Shown here: piece by piece, positions 41,055 to 52,956 of the stretch
Layout of the letters: the number at the start of each line of letters is the position of its first letter
Position numbering within the stretch: position 1 is the first letter of the stretch
Assembly (NCBI GenBank): GCA_025890175.1
Contig: JANPYM010000013.1
Coordinates: 442,013-506,012 of the forward strand
Direction: 5' to 3'
DNA length: 64,000 nt
From: Ciborinia camelliae
Taxonomy: Eukaryota > Ascomycota > Leotiomycetes > Helotiales > Sclerotiniaceae
The notes under the pieces: generated by a model
Database searches by the model: none
What the model was told of the DNA's origin: nothing
The model's input: only the letters and a program-made list of their open reading frames with translations
Made by a program: the position numbers and the translations under genes

Positions 41055-43366
41055 CTATTGCTGCGGTTGCTGAGTTGAGCATTCATCAGGGTCTGGGTAT
41101 TGAGACTCTCCATGATGAGGAGTGTGGAGAGCGAGACTATGGTCAGGATGATGAACAGTGAGGCTGGTATTATGACCGATCTGAGGAGTATTGTAGCCGG
41201 TGCTGCTCGGGGCTGTAAGTCCAGAAGCATAGCCACCGCTTTGGCTTGTATGAGTAGCGAAGTTGTTGGCTGGGCCTCTGATCGAGGAATAGTTGCTAAC
41301 ACCGCGGGTAGCATACACAATACTAGGAGGAGCCTCATACATGCTGCTGGGCTGAGAACTGTAATCAAAAGGCGCAGAGCCATACGAAGGATCAAAGCTT
41401 TGTTGACTACCAAGAGGTAAAGAGTTGGTATAGCTCCTGCTAGCAGAGCTATATGAGTGAGGGAAACTATTGTAGCTTTGGGACACAGAACTTTGGTTGT
41501 AGGAGTTGTACTGTTGGCTTGAGCCAGAACGAGCATAGTTGTTCTGATCTGAGTAATAATCTGAGCGATAGGGTTGATACGAACCTATTTGTGCAACCGG
41601 TTGTCTTGCTGAATTAGAGAAAGCAGCCTTATCTGCGAGCATTTCAGGGCTTCCATGAGACTTGATGTCGACAGGTGCAGGGTAGCCAACGTGAAAACCA
41701 AAAGCGTTCGCGGTGGCACCAAGGGCTTCGCGATCAGCGGATAATTTGGGTTGGAACGTTTTGTTGGCGTTCTTCATCAACTTTCCGTTCACAAAATCTC
41801 CACGTAGAGCAGCAAGAGGCATCAACGACCTGATGACCTCACAGAAGTGATCATACTCGGTGTTGTTGCTATCCCTAAGAGTACAACCAAAACCAGTAAA
41901 TCCAGGGTATTCTTTATGTGTCCAAATAGATCCTCCGAATTCGCCATTGTAGGCTCTCGCATAGTATCTCAGATCCTCGAGACTGTACTTGCTAACTTCA
42001 GCATGATTTGCATTGATGCCAAGGAGCCTACAAATTGTCGTCTTGTAGTTTTGATCGGTTTCAGAATCCATGACGGCCTGTGACTTTTGTAAAGGCATAT
42101 CATCCAGGCGACGTTGACGTGCAATTGTTGAAGGCACTTTTGCCTTTTTGCTTTGAGGTGTGCTATCCATGACGGAATTGTTCGTATTCGATCTCGTAGG
42201 GGTCTTCAAAGTTGCACGGCGAGATTTGCTACTTGATTTCATAATCGTCGATCTATTCGCATCCGTCGATTTACGCCCGGAGACAAAAAATTCATCTCCA
42301 GAGTCTTCGTCTTCAGAGTCTGACATCTTCTTGCGTTTGACGGAGCTGGTCGCAGCTCGAGCAGGTTGAATACGAACAGGAGCCAGAGGTGTAGTTGGGC
42401 TAGCTGCTTTACCAACGGAGGGCTTTGGATAATCATATTCGTCATAAGATTCTTCTGCATCAGGATGCAAGGCGGCGAGCGCTTCTGCGGCCTCTTCCTT
42501 CCCGAGACCTTTGCTTAAGAACGTTCGACCAATCTCGTTTTGTTCATCGCGCTGAGCATTGATCTTTTTGTTATTGAGCTTCATCTATAAAGGTGGATGT
42601 TAGAAATAGCAAGAAAAGATAAGAGGACAACGTTGCTTACTTTTAGCTCAGCTTGTGGATGACTAACGAATCGATCAAGGTATGGAGCATCCAGAAGCAT
42701 CTTACACAAGGCTTTAGAGCGCTGTAAAACGAGTTAGACCAGGTTTATTGTGGCATTGGATGTATTACTTACAGCACAGGCGTGAACAATGGCTGACCAA
42801 CGTTGATTGAAGTTTGAATGTACTTGGGAATTCTCAAATTTGGAATCATGAAATGATTCCAAGAGTCTGACATCGAGTTGCGCAATGCTGGCTCTCTCCT
42901 GGAAAAGATATTATCAGCATTTTCATATCGACAAGACTGAGAAAGGTACATGGGGATTATTTACAAAAATCTCCCAACAGACTTCTTCAATAGCCGCTGA
43001 CGGGTAACGACCTTGCTGGAATTTTAAGGCTGCTTGCGAGAGTTTTCCATTCTTGCAAGGTTTATCGATGATAGCATCCTCCCCCTCGGTCTCAATGGAG
43101 TTGAATGCGTTGAACAATCTTTCGATGTACACCCGCTGGTGTGCGGCATCGTTAGGGGCACCAGCGAAGACTCCATTGTCGTTAGCCGCAACGATTGCAT
43201 TATCGATACGGGCGCGTTTCGCATTTCTGACCGCCTGAAGATCTGGATAAATGGCCGAGTACGGGCCATTGGGCACCGGGGGAGGCGCCGCAGAGGCTTG
43301 AAAATTATAAGTCTCTCCCGAGTGCCCGCCGGCGCCGTAATCAGAACCATTATCTTCTTGGTCCAT
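41055..43366 (-). CDS. Orphan fungal protein, 712 aa, four exons
   Basis: Exons are 43366-42965, 42898-42773, 42721-42641 and 42584-41055. All three introns (GTAAAT/GTAAGT/GTAAGC to CCAG/ACAG/ATAG) are phase 0. The N-terminal ~200 residues are helical (YIERLFNAFNSIE, AAIEEVCWEIF, NFNQRWSAIVHACA, KALCKMLLDAPYLDRF). The middle holds a basic disordered region with VKRKKMSDSEDEDSGDEFF and an SKSRRATLKTPTRS block likely to be nuclear-targeting. A second conserved-looking block follows: TTICRLLGINANHAEVSKYS, LEDLRYYARAYNG and CEVIRSLMPLAALRG (residues about 385-480). The C-terminal third is low-complexity Ser/Tyr/Gln, prion-like. I do not recognise a named domain. A nuclear role is inferred from composition only. 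Confidence 0.8.
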
Positions 43367-44729
43367 CTTCTAAGGGTTGAATAGTGGTTAGTCAATATTT
43401 TTTAAAGGTGAATATTTCCTCCAAGGAAATCAAAAACAAGAGCAATAAGCTGATCAATATAACATATTGTATGGATAGTGTAAAAGTTGTACTGACTGCA
43501 CACTGGTGTCTGAGCTCTTGAGATTTGTTATGGAGTGTCCGACTACTGAAGGTCGCGCAAATAAATTCGGATGCGACAGTATGTGTTGTGTCTCAAGAGA
43601 AGAGATAAGGTCGCAAGGCAAGTTTAGAAAGAAAGAGAATAGCAAGTGCGAGAATAATGAAGAAGAGAATATCTGATAGAACGTGTATTGAATCTCTTAA
43701 GCTTGGTGTAGATTGATTGTTGTTGTAATGAATTGTTGAAGATCAAAGGAAAGAGGTTGCAGGAAGTTGGGAAGTTGGAGGAGAAAACAGAATGGGTGTG
43801 GGGTGATTATTGACTTCAAAAAGAAGGGAAGAGAAGCGGGTCAGTTGAAGGGAATTTGAAGTAAAGTGGATACCAAGCCAATATTATTAAGAAGCTATGT
43901 GAGTGAATCAAGATTGTGAATCGAGACTGAATTTGAAGAGAGAAATAAACCAAGCGAGAAGCCGTATTGGTTGATCGGGGAACTTGGAGAACGACTAGTA
44001 TTATGAAGAAACCGAGGTAATAAGAAAGTAGATAATTTGTATTGCGAATCATGAAACAAGAAGTAAGTGGTGGTGCAATAATACGGCTGCTTAAACACAA
44101 TAGAAGAGTAACCTGTTGCCCATGGATAATATGAATGTATTGAATTCTCGTCTGAACCCCTTTCCGCAATTTCAAGAAAAGTGGGTCCACCAGAATGAAC
44201 TTTTCCAATTATCAGATGATACGACAGAGCATATTGATATCCAGTACGATTGAATTTTGAGAACCACGGCAATGAATGTATCCATATCCTATTGTAGCTA
44301 CTACATAGGGCCCAGGGGCGGCCGGAATTGAACGGTGAATACACTTTCGCCAGAAAGGGTTTACGATTCTACCGGCAATTATTTGTTGATGGTTGACTGC
44401 TAAGAAGTCCGCATCACAAGATACAACTTAGATCTTTGGGATAACAAGCGTTCTAATTTACAAGTCTTGATTGGAACGTTTGAGGAGTTTACTAGGATTC
44501 AGGATAGACCTTGATGAGCTATGGTAAAGCTATGACAGAACCTCCTTTCAGAACTCTACCATGATCACAACCACCTAGTAGAAGTGTCGATACAGTCAAG
44601 CAACATTCTCCACGCTTCGTATGCAAATCCCACCCTCAGCTATGATTGACATGGTCGTGCATTTTTCTTCCACACACAACTCACAACAGAGATGTTGGCA
44701 GATTCAGGAACGGTGCTTTGATATGATTT

Positions 44730-45163
44730 AACTGAAACAAATGGTATGAATGGTGATAGACATTGGTTACCAATGATGAGTGCTAGTATTGAAATCAACC
44801 AACATTAATATTTGTAAAGAGAAACAACATGATTGATTCAACTCAAACCAATGGTGGGAATGGTACTAGACCTTGATCACCAATGAATGCTAGCATTAAA
44901 AATCAACCAATACTAATGATTGTGAACAGAAACCATATGATTGATTTAACTGAAACCAATAGTGCAAATGGTGCTAGACGTTGGTTACCAACGAGTGCTA
45001 GTATTAAAAATCAACCAACACCAACATTTGTAAAGAGAAACAACATGATTGATTCAACTCAACCCAACAGTGCGAATGGTACTAGACCTCGGTCACCAAT
45101 AAATGCAAATACCAAATGTCAATGTCAATATTACCGGGGAAAACATCACCACGGAGATCAGTA
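44730..45163 (+). repeat. Four-copy 108-bp tandem repeat
   Basis: Copies begin near 44730, 44840, 44948 and 45056 with AACTSAAMCCAA-type starts. The last three are exactly 108 bp apart and share GTGCTAGNATTAAAAATCAACC and GAAACCATATGATTGATT-like segments. The first is 110 bp, which breaks the frame. Confidence 0.88.
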
Positions 45164-45164
45164 A
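44883..45164 (+). CDS. Repeat-encoded ORF, hypothetical
   Basis: Open for 93 codons across the 108-bp repeats, giving a 36-residue periodicity (SIKNQP, then RNxMID, then NSANGxR). A stop interrupts copy 2 just upstream and a 2-bp shift separates copy 1. It may be the remnant of a repetitive protein or only a chance frame through a non-coding repeat. Confidence 0.25.
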   Translation: MNASIKNQPILMIVNRNHMIDLTETNSANGARRWLPTSASIKNQPTPTFVKRNNMIDSTQPNSANGTRPRSPINANTKCQCQYYRGKHHHGDQ

Positions 45165-46060
45165 CTGATTCTACGACTACCTAGTAGTTCTGGGGTGGAA
45201 GTGAACCTCAAAGCTTTTGAAGAAAGACAATAGTCCTTGACAGTGACAAAACAAGGACAGCAGAGGGAAGATTAGGAAACGGAAAATTTCAGGACAAAGA
45301 GAGCTTGACCAGAAAAGAAAATATATCGTAGTTTAGCATACCTTTAAAGGCCGGAGCCCATGCCATGCCGGAGGGATAAAAAATCAAACGAAGACTGCAA
45401 ATTTGTGTTGGTCCTTTTCGATGGTTGGAAAGGAGCTTAAATAATATACTAGATGAGGGATTCTGTTAGCGCCAATTCCAAAATTACTTGAATTCACCAA
45501 TTTTCAAAAACAATAGATCAGTCATGTTTTTGATTTGCGGCAATAGAATTTGATGATGGATGTTTATGCGGATGACGAAGGTCTCAGGGAAACATGCAGG
45601 AGCTTCATTCCCTGCTACCTTTTAGAGACTCCCGTTGTATGACTGGGCTTACTGATGGCTTCTACTTGAAGCATGTTCAGACTCAACGTGAGTTGATCTG
45701 GCTACACCAGCCCCATACGGAAAACACCTTCTTTTATTATTCGCAGGTTACAACGCTGGTTGATTACAACTCATGAAACCATAAAAGAGGTTTGGAAGAA
45801 ACTTAAGGCAACAATCGCGCCCATAGTAGTCATGTTCGTAGACGGCGACAGCGACATTGAATGCATTGTATGTAGAGTGGAAAAGGAATATAACAGAGAA
45901 AATATCATACCCTTCTTGATCACACGTAGAGTTGCCCCGATCGGCGGGGCCACTGAAAAGCATTAGTATAAGTCATGATGTAATCATATATGACTAGGCA
46001 ATGATTGAAATAGAAATACTCACTTTTTTATTGTTGTTTTATTATTTTCAAATTTTTTGG

Positions 46061-46142
46061 GGGGGGTGGGGGTTTGAACTATTTGGGGGGTTTCTGNNNN
46101 NNNNNNGGGGGGTGGGGGTTTGAACTATTTGGGGGGTTTCTG
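46061..46142. other. Assembly gap (46097-46106) with identical 36-bp flanks
   Basis: The 36 bases left of the ten N (46061-46096) and the 36 bases right of them (46107-46142) are identical. The two contig ends therefore overlap and the gap is probably artificial. Confidence 0.95.
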
Positions 46143-46993
46143 CGAGACATGCTTAGTTGTGTGTTCGTTTCCAAGTTCCAACGAAAGGCTTCGAATGTAG
46201 GAGGTAAGACTGCGAAGTATATCAAAGTCAGTAATCTATTATGGAGTGAAGATATAACACATTGGCAGGACGTAGAGGAGACGAATAAGAAAAAGGAGAT
46301 TGAAAACCACAACATAACATGTGTGGTAGCCTGAGCTAATCAATAGAGTAGACAAGGTCGAAAGTATGCAAGAGCAGTACTTGAGCTGCGAAGATGTCGT
46401 GATGGTAGAGATGTTGAAGACAAAGGAATAACAGCGCATGGGGAAGGGCTATGGAGGTAGTAGGGTTAAGAGCAGGAATGGAGACTTACAGATGTGAAGG
46501 GAGATTGATGCCGGTATAGCTCGACTTGATGTTGCCATCAGGTCTATGGTAATAGAAGAGGCTCACCTGTTGGTAAATATCGTCAGCAACATACAATTAT
46601 TAAAGTAACCGTAAGATTATACTTGCAGATATAGATCGAAGTCACACAAGGGATAGAACTTACTTTTTTTTAAAATCTGTTGGCAGCCAGAAAAATCTAG
46701 TCAGCTTGGTCTTCCGCGAAGATAGATCGTTCGCACAAGGAGACGCGTACCTAAATCATTGAAAGTTAGTCGATTGTTTTCATAGAAGACTCGAAAGCAG
46801 AGTTCTTGATATCAGGTAAGGTAGATAATGATTGTCTTGAGATAGTTGATGAAAATCGGTCTCGATCTCTGCAGCCCAGCTGGTGCTAAAGTGATGCTCA
46901 CAAAGCAATTTCTGCAGCCAAAGCCACAAAACATGAATCAATCGACTCAAATACAATTGAAGAGGAAGATAATAGGAAGGTGACTGATATGAC

Positions 46994-47410
46994 TTGCTTT
47001 TTTTTTGCTTTTCTGAGGGTGTGGTACCCATTTTCAATTTTCTTTGGTGTTTTCAAATTTTAGTTGTTGATGTTTTGGAAGAAAAGAAGAAATCGCCACT
47101 CGAGGGAGAAATGGTGACAGGAAGCGGTTCAAGTCTAAAAGGGCTACCTAGCCCTCAGGTCTACCGGGGTCCACGATCGATCCTAAGTCCCTTCGAGAGA
47201 GCGGGGTACAAGTTAAGGATCGGAGCATACTCCCCGTCCAATTATAAGCTTCCTGTGGCAGTTTTGAGGGATTATCCTACCTCTATGGATTCCCATTGGG
47301 TGATTAGAAATGGAATTATACTAATGTATTTGCTATTCAAGTTATTTAAGAGTTATGGCCCCAATCAGAAGCTATTTCCTCCGGCACTTGATACACGGGG
47401 AGGGGTTTGA
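46994..47410 (+). CDS. Hypothetical ORF, uncertain
   Basis: The frame is 138 codons. The part after an acceptor-like TTTTAG near 47065 has protein-like composition (GPRSILSPFERAGYKLRIG and SPSNYKLPVAVLRDYPT). No domain or signal is recognised. It may be a relic exon. Confidence 0.3.
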   Translation: MLFFCFSEGVVPIFNFLWCFQILVVDVLEEKKKSPLEGEMVTGSGSSLKGLPSPQVYRGPRSILSPFERAGYKLRIGAYSPSNYKLPVAVLRDYPTSMDSHWVIRNGIILMYLLFKLFKSYGPNQKLFPPALDTRGGV

Positions 47411-48092
47411 AGCAGCGACTGGCTTCTCAAACCTCTCAGCTTCACATTGGACTCAGAAGCTGAATTAAATTGATTATAAATATCAAAAAGATGCCTCATA
47501 AGGGTGGATATGAGTTTGATTTAAAACTAAGTCATGCTCCAGAACAGTTTGGTGGCTTCAGCTGGGCCTGCAAGGTGACTACATCTTTGATGGCGCTTAC
47601 TTTTCCATGACTTCTCAAGACAAATTGCTATCTAATAGTTAGATACTTATCAGGATCTAAATAAACCCATTTGTCTCACAAAGACCTTTGTACATTTTGT
47701 TTTGACTCAAAATCTTTTGAATGGGTCTACCCCGAGACAGTGGGTTTTCCGAGCTTTTCCGAACTTCATCAGCACTTCATCTTAAACCCCAAAAATCATT
47801 CGAAAATTGACACTATTTAAGCCTGGGGACTAAAAGAAAGGTTGAAATATCATAGCACACTCAAGAATTTCTGTAGAAAAGGATTTTGGATTCATTATAG
47901 GCAAAGGATTGGTCATAGACACTGGGAAGTCACCTCTTTTGATATCAGTGACAAAAACACCAATTTCAAAAAGTCTGCTAGCTTGTACTTTCTTTCAGAC
48001 AACCACAACCAACAATCCCAACAAGAATATTTTATTGAAACTTAACACTGTTTACTGCTGGCAAGAGACAATCAATTATACAGAGAAAGAAG
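47411..48092. other. Intergenic, no gene seen
   Basis: Short overlapping frames around 47842-48127 carry no recognisable content. Confidence 0.5.
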
Positions 48093-48596
48093 ATGAAGAA
48101 GAAGAAGAAGGTGTCAATCATAACTAAAGAAGGAAGAATTGATCAAAGGATATTATCGCAGCGGAGAATCGGCATCTGGCCTCTTCTGTTTTGCAATCAT
48201 TCATACTACTTCAAGGCAAACACGGAAGAAGATGAACGAGCTAATACCCAGGACACTTGTACGCACAGGCTCAATGCCATCTTGCCTCATTTCTACGACA
48301 AGAAAGACCAAACTCAAGAACGAGATCCTGCAGCTCAAGCTCTCGATCAAAGGCACCAAATTAAGGCGCTATTTGCTCAGTTTGACTTCAAAACTACATT
48401 CAATACCGAAGTCGCCATCAAAAGATTACAAGCAATGTTCACCAAGTCATTCTCCATGCTCAAACTATACCACATACACCGAACCTCCCAATATCAGACC
48501 TTGAAACGACCCTTCGCCACCACGAAGGCTAACCTGTCCGATAAGGTCAACCTCGCAGAACAAAGACATGTATATGATGGGCGGGAAGAAGGATGA
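48093..48596 (+). CDS. Hypothetical ORF, uncertain
   Basis: The frame is 167 codons beginning in a GAAGAA tract (MKKKKKVS). The second half is charged and helical (QALDQRHQIKALFAQFDF and EVAIKRLQAMFTKSFSML), which could be a genuine coding remnant. A second, overlapping frame of 121 codons is also open, so coding status is doubtful. No family is recognised. Confidence 0.3.
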   Translation: MKKKKKVSIITKEGRIDQRILSQRRIGIWPLLFCNHSYYFKANTEEDERANTQDTCTHRLNAILPHFYDKKDQTQERDPAAQALDQRHQIKALFAQFDFKTTFNTEVAIKRLQAMFTKSFSMLKLYHIHRTSQYQTLKRPFATTKANLSDKVNLAEQRHVYDGREEG

Positions 48597-49730
48597 ATCT
48601 GCGCTTGTTGCGTCAAGTACAGGACTTTACAAGGTCTGGCTCCGGCTTCTTATTTCAGATAAGTGCGGACTTTGAAGTTTGAATATGTCTGCCACCGTAG
48701 CTGGACTTACGGGGGCAGCAATAGCTAACAATCCCTCATATCTTAGTGACCCTATATCATACCAGCCCCGCTCATTCAAAATACCTCTCTTTCCTACAAG
48801 TTGTAAGCTTGAATAGCGCAACATCTGTTTCCACAGAAGAAGAGCGCATACAAAACTCAAAACCCTTACTCGCACCACAACCTAAAGAATCTACTCTAAG
48901 TCCCATCCTGCCGACGATCCACGGAGATTCAACGCCAATAGAAAAGTTTTAGTGACACGACGAGGCACGATGGCACATGGGAGGATTCCCGTAGACTTCG
49001 CAATCAAGAGCCTCGGACTTGTTATGTGGCAAATAGGTATACATGGAGGACCGCTTCCAATTGATATATCTGCCAGCGAGTAGCCTCTTGCGGAAGTAGG
49101 GGCAATGGTTATTAGTAGCATTGTAACATTAGCATGTCCAAGCAAAACAACAAATACAAATCAACCACCCTTGAACATCTGAAATCAAAAGAGCAATCAA
49201 GCGAAGCAAGAGCCAAAGAACAAAGGTTGACTTCTTCCATTGATTCAGTTGATTCAGCACGCAGTGATTTACGAATGCCAATATCAAATAGGAAACCCAA
49301 ACTCCAGAAATCATGGTAAAGCAGACCATTAAAGAGTGGTAGTGTGGTAATAGTATAGAAGCATGCAGGCATATAAGCATGCACATTACATTACATTAAC
49401 TTAAAGAGAACTCTTCATTTCATTACTTGATGCCATGATAATGTGGAATTTACACATGTAGTGTTACCCAGATCTACTCTTACCATAAAGACATCATAAT
49501 ACTCAGAGTCCCATCCCCCAACATCATAACAGATACCCATAGAAGACTTAAGAAGACTAACCTGTGCACATACTTCTTCGTCACGTGCTCGCTTCGAGGA
49601 CAACTGAACTCCCAAACCCCTTTTTCAAAGTGAAGTTTGTTGAACCATTCCCGGGTGTACTTCGGCTCTTCTCTGGATGCTTTTTCCTCAAATCAGAACA
49701 AACATGACCTATGAGGTATGTATGCCATTT
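48597..49730. other. Intergenic, no clear gene
   Basis: A 43-codon plus-strand frame at about 48686-48817 (MSATVAGLTGAAIANN) and a 61-codon frame at 49134-49319 are the only notable ORFs. Neither has supporting features. Confidence 0.45.
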
Positions 49731-50831
49731 CTACCAATTTCCCCTTCCTCTTCTACCTCTTCCCCTCCCAAAGCCTCCCCCACGATTACTTTCACCCCCC
49801 GATCCCATCATACCCTGATCATACCCACCGCCACCAAACTGACCCCCTCCACCATACCCACCCGTACCACCCCCCGAACTTGCACCCCCAAACATCGAAG
49901 GATCCATCTGGCTAGGATCCACCCCACTAGCCATCATCTGTTGCATCTGCTGCATCATTTCTGGTGTCATGCCCTCCATCCCAGGCATACCACCTGCTTG
50001 CATACCCGGCATTCCACCCCCCATAGCCATCATCATATTCATATCCTCGAACATTTTCTTCTGGTTTTGTGCTATTTTACTGGGGTCGTATTCTGATCGC
50101 AGTGATTCTTGTTTGCTGGCGTAGAGCGCCCAGGTAAATTCGTCGAAGCTGTAGTTGAAGTAGTCTGATATATCCGTGCCAGGTCTTCTCCAGGGCTTTT
50201 CGTTTTCGTTGAGATCTGAAAGGTAAGAAGGTTAGTTTATAAAATATAAGAATATGTGAAAAGGAAGCGGGAAACTAAGTACCTTCATCTATATTGATTT
50301 GTGTGATTGGTTTTCCGGCAGGCTCATACATAGGCTTTGCATTTACATCGATTTTCGATATTGCCAAACCAGGCAATTCTGCACCAGAAACTACTGGAGT
50401 CTCGGAAGCTTTCTTAGGTTTTTCTGTTTTCGCGGCGGGAGATTTCGACTCTGCTGCAGTTGTGGGTTTCGTAAGGCCTGGAAGATCAATATGGTCTGCG
50501 CCTCTATTATCACATTAATTTTGAGCGTTATGAGATAGGCGCGAAACGTACTTGGGTTTTATGGGTGGTGGAGCGACATCTTTCTTTACTATGATAATAT
50601 CTATATCCTATATCTCTATCAGCGACGCCTTCGCAGAGCTTAAATGTACCCATATCGTACCGAATCACTATCTTCTTCTCCCTCATCTTCTTCCTCGCCT
50701 TCCTCTAAATCTTCATCCGGTTGTTCGGATTTGACATCAGGTTGCGCAGCTTCTGTTGGAGGAATTTGGTTCAAGGTAATTGGCGCACTTTCTTCAGGCG
50801 CATAAAAATCATCATCTTCATCGATATCCAT
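49731..50831 (-). CDS. FIP1: Pre-mRNA polyadenylation factor Fip1
   Basis: There are four exons (50831-50661, 50607-50552, 50503-50283, 50215-49731) with phase-matched short introns, giving 310 aa. Fip1 tethers poly(A) polymerase to the cleavage and polyadenylation factor (CPSF/CPF) in the nucleus. The N-terminus is acidic ([12 protein letters not shown] and [16 protein letters not shown]), as in all Fip1. The diagnostic Fip1 motif [18 protein letters not shown] sits at about residues 161-180, directly after NENEKPWRR. It is followed by the [14 protein letters not shown] helix. The C-terminus is Met/Gly-rich ([16 protein letters not shown]) and ends in an [14 protein letters not shown]-binding-like tail. 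Exon 2 is only 56 bp. The gene is divergent from NUP49. Confidence 0.95.
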
Positions 50832-51102
50832 TTTGAGTATTTGAGGATCTATTGAGAGTAAGAATCCTTTTTGTAGGTTCTAGAATTGATGGTTGGTAGT
50901 CGCGATACTATTGTAACACAACAGTCTGACCGCCTTAGTCTTAGTGAATATATTAGACGCGTCCAGGCTTCAAATTTAGGGATAAGATGCGCCGAAAAAT
51001 ATAACAGTTGTGTTTTGTTTTGTATTTTAATTGTCCTTTTCCTCAAAAATCAGTTATAAACCACGACGACAATAGAATATAGAATTATCTACTTATTGGA
51101 GA
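50832..51102. promoter_or_regulatory. Divergent FIP1/NUP49 promoter with an ACGCGT (MCB-like) site
   Basis: Only 271 bp separate the two start codons. ACGCGT at 50957-50962 is the core of an MluI cell-cycle box, the site bound by MBF in yeasts. Whether it is functional here is unknown. Confidence 0.45.
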
Positions 51103-52956
51103 ATGGCTTTGACTAGATCGTTTTCTGGTCCGGGTGGATTGAGTATTAATACTAATTCTGCCAATTCTTTATTGTAAGTTAATTCAATCTAATTCAATTC
51201 AATTGTACGGTACTCGTGCTCGGTACTCCATTTATTATTATTTATTTTGTCGTGTCAACCCATTGCCCAAGCTTTATGTGGAGCAAGGGAAAGCTATCAA
51301 AATAATTCATTGTGAAAGATTTCAAAGAAAGAAGATTGAAACGAAACAAAGAGCGATTCTAACTTTCTATTCAGTAGCGGGTCAGGAACGACACAAGCGG
51401 CATCGGGAGGTATGTTTGGAAGTACACAGGCTGCGAAGCCTTCAACAGGTCTTTTCGGCGCATCTACAACTACATCTGCTCCTCAAACTGGTGGTGGATT
51501 ATTTGGTTCAACAACTTCAGCTGCTCCTGCCACAGGTGGATTATTTGGCTCGACTCCTGCTGCAGCGACTTCTGCGCCAGCAACCGGAGGGCTGTTTGGA
51601 TCTGCTCCCGCTCAACCTGCGACTGGTGGATTGTTCGGAAACACGAATACTGCTCAACCGGCTTCAACTGGTGGCGGATTGTTTGGCTCAACGACAACCG
51701 CTACAACTGCTCCTGCAGCCGGTGGATTATTCGGATCTGCGACTACTAGCAATAACCAGACTCAAGGAGCTACAGGCGGTGGATTATTTGGTGGTGCACT
51801 TGGGGGAGGACAAACATTGAATCAGACGACAGGTAGCGCAGGTACAGGTGGTGGACTTTTTGGTAGTACTGCTACGTCACAACCTGCGCAGAATGCAGGT
51901 GGATTATTTGGAAACCCGAATCAATCAAAACCTGCAGCATCTGGAGGTCTCTTGTAAGTTCTCGCCGCAAATAGAAATTATGATGCATCAACTAACCAAT
52001 TTAGTGGCGCAAGTCAACAAACTCAAACTCAAACCCAACCACAACAAACATCCTCCCTCTTTGGCGCACCAGCTCAAAATCAACCCCAAGGTCAAGCAAC
52101 CTACAACATGCTCGGCGGTAGTCGGCTTTTGGGTCAAACCCAACAACCTCAACTTGTCCCAGGCGTCCGAATTGATATTAGTCAAATGCGTGGCACCACA
52201 CGATTTAACGATCTCCATGAAGAATTACAAAAACAAGTCGAATTGATCGATAAAGTGATTCAAGCTCAAATAGGCATGAAAAATGACTGCGAAGCCGTTA
52301 TGCCCCAGCATGGTAAGCTTCTCGAGCACGTTCCCAATGACGTCGAATTTTGCAGGAGGAAATTACTCGGCATGGAAGAAGCCATGGAACGCGATGCCAC
52401 AGACATTGATCAAGTGCGCCAATTGATCAAAAAAGATGCCGACAATGCCACTCGAAGTTTCCGCGCAATCGACAATCAAAAATTACCCACTCAGTACCAA
52501 ACTCCCGGAATCTGGGCCACGAAATCTACGAATAATCCTAATAGTGCAGCCAATGACACTGATGCCCAAGATCTGATTTCATTTTTCTCCTCTACCGCCG
52601 ATGAATTAGATGCCACACTCAAGAAATATCATAGCAATTTCACCGAGATAGAAGCGCATCTAAGAAGTCTGGAACAAAGCACGGCGCAACAAACACAAGC
52701 TTTACTTGCACGCAGAAGTGGAAGAGCTTATCAGCAGGAAAACCCAGCCCAGGAGTTAGGATTGGCGCTTATAGAGTTTGAGCAGAGTATTTTGCAGGTG
52801 GCAGGCAAGATTGGTGCGTGTAGGGAAGGAATTCAGGTGTTGGAGTTGGGGAGCTTTACGGGGCCTGGGGATAGGGATAGACAGGGTGAAGCGCCAGCGG
52901 GATTTGGAGGTAGCGTTCATGGGGGAAGTGTGAGGGGGAGAGGAGGTGTTTATTGA
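51103..52956 (+). CDS. NUP49: Nucleoporin Nup49/Nup58-type (GLFG repeat)
   Basis: There are three exons (51103-51173, 51378-51953, 52005-52956). The first intron is long for this window (204 bp), and both introns rejoin inside a LFG motif (TT|T or TT|C), giving 532 aa. The N-terminus [20 protein letters not shown] is followed by about fourteen FG units, mostly GGLFGS or GGLFGN. These form the cohesive meshwork of the nuclear pore channel. The C-terminal half is helical coiled coil ([59 protein letters not shown]). It assembles with Nsp1 and Nup57 in the central channel. The tail is Gly/Arg-rich ([11 protein letters not shown]). The ATG at 51103 is supported by the conserved N-terminus and the frame match. 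Confidence 0.94.

Larger units (their letters stand above)
43367..46993. other. Gene-poor interval
   Basis: Apart from the 108-bp repeat with its ORF and the assembly gap, listed separately, I see no supportable gene. The frame at 45760-45966 (+) looks protein-like (VVMFVDGDSDIECIVCRVE) and may be a relic, but nothing identifies it. Confidence 0.5.

Noticed and set aside
40922..41536. Minus-strand frame of 204 codons
   Set aside because: Overlaps the Ser/Tyr-rich tail of the orphan gene in another phase; its Leu/Ala/Ser composition is that of a shadow frame.
43816..44344. Two overlapping minus-strand frames of 130 and 149 codons
   Set aside because: Neither shows a domain, both are Ser/Tyr/Leu-rich as expected of AT-rich spacer, and no splice structure is seen.
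50294..50538. Plus-strand frames opposite FIP1 exon 3
   Set aside because: Antisense shadows; the minus strand carries the conserved Fip1 reading.
51203..51820. Leu/Gln-rich frame overlapping NUP49
   Set aside because: Shadow of the GLFG repeats in another phase.
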